From: Paenibacillus mucilaginosus 3016
GTDB lineage: Bacteria; Bacillota; Bacilli; Paenibacillales; NBRC-103111
Direction of reading: 5' to 3'
NCBI RefSeq assembly: GCF_000250655.1
Contig: NC_016935.1
Coordinates: 3,118,001-3,182,000, forward strand
Length of the DNA: 64,000 bases
Shown here: piece after piece, positions 59,970 through 64,000 of the stretch
Position numbering within the stretch: the stretch's first letter is position 1
Layout of the letters: the number at the start of each line of letters is the position of its first letter
Notes under the pieces: generated by a model
The model's database searches: none
What the model was told of the DNA's origin: nothing
The model's input: only the letters and a program-made list of their open reading frames with translations
Program-made: the position numbers and the translations under genes

Positions 59970-60332
59970 ATGCGCAATGAGATGATCAAAGGCTATATCG
60001 ACGCCATCATCCTGTCGATTCTTCAGAACGGGGATGCGTACGGGTACGAAATCACCAAAATTGTGAATGCATCAACCGAGGGAGCCTTCGAGCTCAAGGA
60101 AGGCACGCTGTATCCTGCGCTCAAGCGGCTGGAGGCGAACGGCTTCATCGAGGGCTACTGGGACGAGCGGGATGCGGGGCCGCGCCGCAGATATTACCGG
60201 ATCACGGAGGAAGGGCAGGGCAAGCTGGCCCGGAATAAGGAATCCTGGGTGAGGAACACGCACATCATCAACCAATTTCTTGGAGGGCTCGGGCATGGAC
60301 AAGGCGGACCGCTATCTGAACCGAATACTTAG
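59970..60332 (+). CDS. PadR-family transcriptional regulator
   Basis: 120 aa. Winged helix with the classic start MIKGYIDAIILSILQNGDAY, then YEITKIVNASTEGAFELKEG and TLYPALKRLEANGFIEGYW, and a DAGPRRRYYRITEEGQ wing. Dimerises by a C-terminal helix. AAGGGGGCCCGTC precedes the ATG. Overlaps the next (membrane-protein) gene by 38 bp. PadR genes beside permease-prefix membrane proteins are a recurring pair in Firmicutes; it should repress this operon and respond to membrane or envelope stress or a ligand (inference). Confidence 0.9.
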   Translation: MRNEMIKGYIDAIILSILQNGDAYGYEITKIVNASTEGAFELKEGTLYPALKRLEANGFIEGYWDERDAGPRRRYYRITEEGQGKLARNKESWVRNTHIINQFLGGLGHGQGGPLSEPNT

Positions 60333-61122
60333 AGGCACCTTTCTGACCGGGAAGGAGAAGGCGGAGTGGGAGGCCGAGATGCGCACCCATATCAATTGCT
60401 CCGTAGAGGAGCTGGAGGAGGAAGGGCTCGGCAGGGAAGACGCGCTGGAGCGCACCCTCCGGCAGTTCGGCGACCCGGGCATGCTTCGCCGGGATTTGAC
60501 CCGGCAGACGTACGGGATCAGCATGGATATAATCCTGCAGGTATCGGCACTGCTCTGGGCGGCTTTCCTCTTCTTGTATCTGCAGAGCCAGTTTCGTCTG
60601 TACGACAGCCGCTTGGTGCTGCCGCTGATTCCGCTCACCCTGCAGGCTGCGGTCTTATTTATGCTCACGACCCGCAATCGAGCAGACCGCTTCGGTCTGC
60701 TGGGTGCAGTGCTGCCTTACATCTTGCTGCATGTGTGCCTTGCCATCGGGATTCCGGAGGCCGTCAGGTGGTATGATGCGGTCATGAACGGCTACACACC
60801 CGATTGGAGGAGCTATCAGCTCTTCCTGTCGATGATGTTCCTATGGGGGCTGGTTCTCCTGAAAGGAACGAAAAACACCGGCGTTGCCGCTCTTCCTTTG
60901 TTCCTTGCCTTCCTCTACAAGGGATTTGATCTGTGCAGGAGCTTGAATCTGCACCTGTTCTCGGCCTTGGATAGAGGAGTGAACTCTGCTTCCCGCCACG
61001 AAGTATTGTCCCACTTGGAAGGGGTCTCGATCCGTCTCTTCGCGCTGGCCGTCTTTCTGGCTGTCGCTCATGGTTATCTTCAGCAGCAGAAGAGCAGGCC
61101 TGCCGGAGCCAGCAGAGCGTAG
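60295..61122 (+). CDS. Permease-prefix-domain (HAAS-type) membrane protein, copy 1
   Basis: 275 aa from ATG 60295 (GGAGGG 6 bases upstream). The N-terminal helical domain (MDKADRYLNRILRGTF through LRQFGDPGMLRRDLTRQTYG, residues about 1-75) is the permease prefix/HAAS-like domain found beside PadR regulators. Then six or so membrane helices. It may be a sensor or a partner of PadR at the membrane. Its paralogue is 62180-63004. It is followed by a second membrane protein. Function not known. Confidence 0.78.
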   Translation: MDKADRYLNRILRGTFLTGKEKAEWEAEMRTHINCSVEELEEEGLGREDALERTLRQFGDPGMLRRDLTRQTYGISMDIILQVSALLWAAFLFLYLQSQFRLYDSRLVLPLIPLTLQAAVLFMLTTRNRADRFGLLGAVLPYILLHVCLAIGIPEAVRWYDAVMNGYTPDWRSYQLFLSMMFLWGLVLLKGTKNTGVAALPLFLAFLYKGFDLCRSLNLHLFSALDRGVNSASRHEVLSHLEGVSIRLFALAVFLAVAHGYLQQQKSRPAGASRA

Positions 61123-61143
61123 GGGGAGAAAGGAGGAATGACC

Positions 61144-62155
61144 GTGTCCCGCTTCCAAATCTTCGCTATTGTTGGGTATCGTCTCATCGGATTGTTCCTG
61201 GTGCTTCAAGGAATCCGGATCCTCCTTCGTGAGGCAGGAGGGGATGACACCGGCTATGCACAGCTCGGCTTGTTCACACCGGGTTCGGAGGAAGGGATGC
61301 TGGCCTATGCCGGCCTGCTGCTTGCTGCGGGGGTCGTTTTCTCGGCGGTCCTGCCTTTCATTCTGAGAAGGCAAACCTTGGGGAGGATCCTGCTTTCCGG
61401 AGCGGTGCTCTCGCTTGGATTCGGGCTGTTGTGCGCCAGGGCGGCATCGGATCTCCCACCTATGGCAGAGGTTGGCGTATCCCTGTTTGGCATGTTTGAA
61501 CTCTATCATCCGAGGGAGCAGGCCCTGTACGGGAGGGTGTTGGGGGGACTGGCCGCGGTCCTGCTCCTCCTTGTACCGGCGGGGTTCCTGATCCGCTGGC
61601 ACGCCATGTCCCCGACAATCTGTCGCAAAACGGCATGTATTCTGCTCTTTTGTCTTACAGGAGCGGGCTGGGCGGCGGCAGGTGAGAGCAGCGGTGCAGA
61701 TGCGGAAGGCCAAGTGAAGGCCGTGGCTGGGAAGTACGCTGCGGCTCTGCTGAGCGGGAAGCCGGAAGAAGCCGCAGCATATGCCGAGAGCCGGCATGCC
61801 GTCAGCCGGCAGTCGCAGATTGAAGATGACAAGCGAATAGCCAAAACATACTCCGAGGTCTCGGTCGTATCGGTTGCCCCTCTTGGCAGGCAAGTGATGG
61901 AAGTGAAGCTCTTATACGGTTTCGGAAGGAAGACCGTATGAATATACGTATCCGGCCGTTCGCCGAGGAGGGCGATGGGTTCTTGTGGTGGGAACCCTGA
62001 TCTCGCATGAGGACTACATGCGGATGAATCAGATCCTGAAGGATGTGAAGGCAGGCAGGGTGCGGGCGGAAGCCTTAAAAGACGCCCAGCCTTTGCTGGA
62101 CCGGATGCCTTATGCAGAGCGTGCCGGATACTCGGAAGGACAGCACAGTTCATGA
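61144..62155 (+). CDS. Membrane protein with exported C-terminal domain (frameshifted), copy 1
   Basis: About 336 aa if one base is dropped in ACCGTAT near 61934-61937; as sequenced it stops at 61941. GTG 61144 is 7 bases after AGGAGG (ATG 61138 is too close). Three or four membrane helices are followed by an alanine-rich exported region (VKAVAGKYAAALLSGKPEEA) with a conserved core. The other frame continues YEYTYPAVRRGGRWVLVVG and ends with KDAQPLLDRMPYAERAGY. The paralogue at 63018-63872 has the matching domain (ARVLSVTKKGERVMEARIHA, then GSHWRVIVGQD). It is adjacent to copy 1 of the HAAS-type gene. Function unknown. Confidence 0.7.
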
Positions 62156-62179
62156 ATTAAACACTTGGAGGGCACAGGA

Positions 62180-63004
62180 ATGGATAAGATGGACCGCTAT
62201 CTGAAGGAGGTCCTCAGAGTGACGTTCCTTCGGCGTGAAGAAAAGGCGGAGTGGCGGGAGGAGATGCGAACCCATATCGACTGCTCTGTGGAAGAGCAGG
62301 TGTCTGACGGATTCAGCTGGGAAGAGGCGCTGGAGCTCACCCTCCGGCAGTTCGGTGATCCGGGCATGCTTCGCCGGGATTTGACCCGGCAGACGTACGG
62401 GGTCAGCATCGATGTCCTGCTGCCGGTGTCCGTGCTGTTTCTGGGCTGGTATGCTTATGCCGTGGCGGAGGAGCTGCAGGTGCATTTTTCCGGTCAAGGA
62501 ATCGGGGTTGTCCCTTTGACCCTGCTGGCAGGAACGCTGTCTCTGCTGCTGACCCGAAAAACAGCTGACCGCTGGGCCGTTCTGCTGACGCTGCTTCCCT
62601 TTGGGCTGGTCTTCGGACTTCAAAAGCTGCAGGTTCCCGGGGCCTTATCCTGGTATTACGGCGTCCTGCTGGGTGACCGCTGGGGATTTTACTCCGGCTA
62701 TGCAGGGATAATGATCCTTCTGGGACTGCTTATTTTCCTAAAGACGCAGAACGGGAGGATCGCTTCTCTGCTTTTACTGCTGCCTGTCCTGTACTCGGCG
62801 CACCAGCTGCCGGGACGGATCTCGAATTACATGTATCACCTCCAATACAGCAGTCCGAATGAGCATGGGATGTACTATATGGCTGTGACGTATCAACTGG
62901 ACTCTCTTCTGATTCGGACTTTTGTATGGGTTGTTTTTCTGCTGGCGCTTCGTTACTTCACACAATTCGTGCACCACCGGCGCATCAACAAGGCCGGATC
63001 ATAA
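62180..63004 (+). CDS. Permease-prefix-domain (HAAS-type) membrane protein, copy 2
   Basis: 274 aa from ATG 62180 (GGAGGG 7 bases upstream). The N-terminal domain (MDKMDRYLKEVLRVTFLRRE through FGDPGMLRRDLTRQTYG) is nearly the same as that of copy 1 at 60295, and about six helices follow. The close similarity of the two N-terminal domains shows tandem duplication. It begins 24 bp after the restored end of the preceding gene, so all four are one operon. Confidence 0.78.
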   Translation: MDKMDRYLKEVLRVTFLRREEKAEWREEMRTHIDCSVEEQVSDGFSWEEALELTLRQFGDPGMLRRDLTRQTYGVSIDVLLPVSVLFLGWYAYAVAEELQVHFSGQGIGVVPLTLLAGTLSLLLTRKTADRWAVLLTLLPFGLVFGLQKLQVPGALSWYYGVLLGDRWGFYSGYAGIMILLGLLIFLKTQNGRIASLLLLLPVLYSAHQLPGRISNYMYHLQYSSPNEHGMYYMAVTYQLDSLLIRTFVWVVFLLALRYFTQFVHHRRINKAGS

Positions 63005-63017
63005 GGGGAGAGGAAAC

Positions 63018-63872
63018 ATGAGCACTTTACAACTTGGTGCGTCATTTGTATCGAGATTAGCCGGACTGTATATGGTCATGTCCGGGATTCGTATCCTGCT
63101 TGCCGGCGGGAGGGCCGCTGATACGGGGTCTGTCCCCCTAGGTCTGATCATCCCCGTAACAGAGACGGAGATTTACATATACAGCATCGGCATGATATCG
63201 GCGGGCGCGATGCTGGTATTCCTCCTGCCGAAGCGGGTCGGCCGGTTTTCCCGGTTCACTGTTCTCTTCGGTCTGGCAGCTGGCTCTGTGGCTGTGGGCA
63301 CGATATTCGGCTATATGGGAGTCGAGCTGCGGAAGGCGGGACCTGTCGTCATCCAGATGTTCGATTGGGTGAGATTAACCGGGTCCGGGCAGCAGCGCAT
63401 CGGCGCCTGGGTACTGCAGGGCCTGGCCTTTGTCTTCATCCTGATTGTGCCGGTGCTTCTGTTCAGACACAGATGGAAGGCGGCGGTCAGCGGGGTCGGA
63501 TTGTTCACTGTGATCCTGGCCGGGCTGACTCAAGACGCAGCGGCCGCGAAGGCGCCGCTTTCTGCGGAGTACGAAGCCCGCGCCGTGGTGGAACGATACC
63601 TGGAGTCGCTGCTCAGACACGATCTCGAGAGCATGGTGCAGTATGCGGATGACCTGAGATTCCCGGCCAAGAGGGAGCAAATCCGCCAGTACCGCACGAT
63701 CTCCGATGAAATTAGCGAAGCCCGCGTACTCTCCGTGACCAAGAAAGGCGAGAGGGTCATGGAAGCAAGAATTCATGCGGTTGTGGATGGAGAACCAGGG
63801 GAATTCACCTTCCCGGTGATCAGGAAAGGCTCCCACTGGCGTGTCATCGTCGGCCAGGATCGCCAAGCTTAG
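63018..63872 (+). CDS. Membrane protein with exported C-terminal domain, copy 2
   Basis: 284 aa from ATG 63018 (GGGGAGAGGAAAC upstream). Four membrane helices, then an exported domain of about 100 residues after TQDAAAAKAPLSAEYEAR (ARAVVERYLESLLRHDLESM, a VMEARIHAVVDGEPG strand, and HWRVIVGQ). It resembles the copy at 61144 in layout and motifs but is uninterrupted. Pairs with the HAAS-type protein encoded 13 bp upstream. Function unknown. Confidence 0.75.
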   Translation: MSTLQLGASFVSRLAGLYMVMSGIRILLAGGRAADTGSVPLGLIIPVTETEIYIYSIGMISAGAMLVFLLPKRVGRFSRFTVLFGLAAGSVAVGTIFGYMGVELRKAGPVVIQMFDWVRLTGSGQQRIGAWVLQGLAFVFILIVPVLLFRHRWKAAVSGVGLFTVILAGLTQDAAAAKAPLSAEYEARAVVERYLESLLRHDLESMVQYADDLRFPAKREQIRQYRTISDEISEARVLSVTKKGERVMEARIHAVVDGEPGEFTFPVIRKGSHWRVIVGQDRQA

Positions 63873-63892
63873 AGACGGGGAGGTTTATCCTA

Positions 63893-64000
63893 ATGGGTCA
63901 TACCAGGAATGTTCTAGTTCTCATGGTGATCATGGCAGCTTCGCTGTGTGCGTCAGTCTACGGAGCAGAATACTGGCGAAGCACGCAAACGCTGGAGATG
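63893..64000 (+). CDS. Exported protein, partial (runs off right edge)
   Basis: 36 residues from ATG 63893, with GGGGAGG about 10 bases upstream. The visible part, NVLVLMVIMAASLCASVYGA, is a signal peptide or membrane anchor followed by EYWRSTQTLEM. It is 20 bp after the previous gene, so probably in the same operon. The rest is outside the window. Confidence 0.6.
   Translation, partial: MGHTRNVLVLMVIMAASLCASVYGAEYWRSTQTLEM

Overview
The window looks like a chromosomal stretch from a GC-rich, spore-forming Firmicute, most likely Paenibacillus or a close relative. The grounds are YesM/YesN-type sensor and AraC-type regulator pairs beside CUT1 sugar ABC genes, AGGAGG-type ribosome sites, frequent GTG/TTG starts, sigma-A-like promoters, a cre-like site and a citST-citM arrangement. 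Species assignment is inference. I see no rRNA, tRNA, CRISPR array or prophage. The one clear mobile element is an IS3-family insertion.

Left part (1-23 kb): a secreted RCC1-repeat protein, a MOSC protein, a small cluster (glycosyltransferase, two small proteins with Sm-like C-termini, a DUF1796 peptidase-like gene) in which the DUF1796 gene is cut by an intact IS3-family element, a DHH phosphoesterase, a TetR/MFS efflux pair with a clear operator, a citrate-type two-component system with a CitMHS transporter, an overlapping gluconeogenic pair (gapB-like, pckA), an ABC-F ATPase, a LacI regulator, a nickel/cobalt transporter and small proteins.

Middle part (23-41.5 kb): a YesM/YesN system with a sugar ABC importer (cre site at its promoter, no ATPase gene), a transglutaminase-like protein, a secreted agarase-like glycoside hydrolase, and then the most striking locus. 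Between 33.2 and 41.4 kb two three-gene operons face each other as a mirror image. Each encodes a GAF-PAS sensor, a thiamine-diphosphate enzyme and a small carboxymuconolactone decarboxylase-like protein, and they converge on a shared terminator. The two sensors share their N-terminal half but one ends in GGDEF-EAL (c-di-GMP turnover) and the other in a histidine kinase.

Right part (41.9-64 kb): a NMT1/ThiY-like ABC importer followed by a complete reductive pyrimidine degradation set: PreT and PreA (uracil to dihydrouracil), dihydropyrimidinase, two candidate beta-ureidopropionases, a class III aminotransferase (beta-alanine to malonate semialdehyde), a PucR-type regulator and a CoA-acylating semialdehyde dehydrogenase (to acetyl-CoA). 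Then come a dCache chemoreceptor and a PadR-controlled tandem duplication of membrane-protein pairs running off the right edge.

Four genes (GGDEF-EAL sensor, M20-type amidohydrolase, preT, one membrane protein) carry a single extra base that breaks the frame. Three sit in G runs and the fourth is next to a single G, so base-calling error is as likely as real decay.
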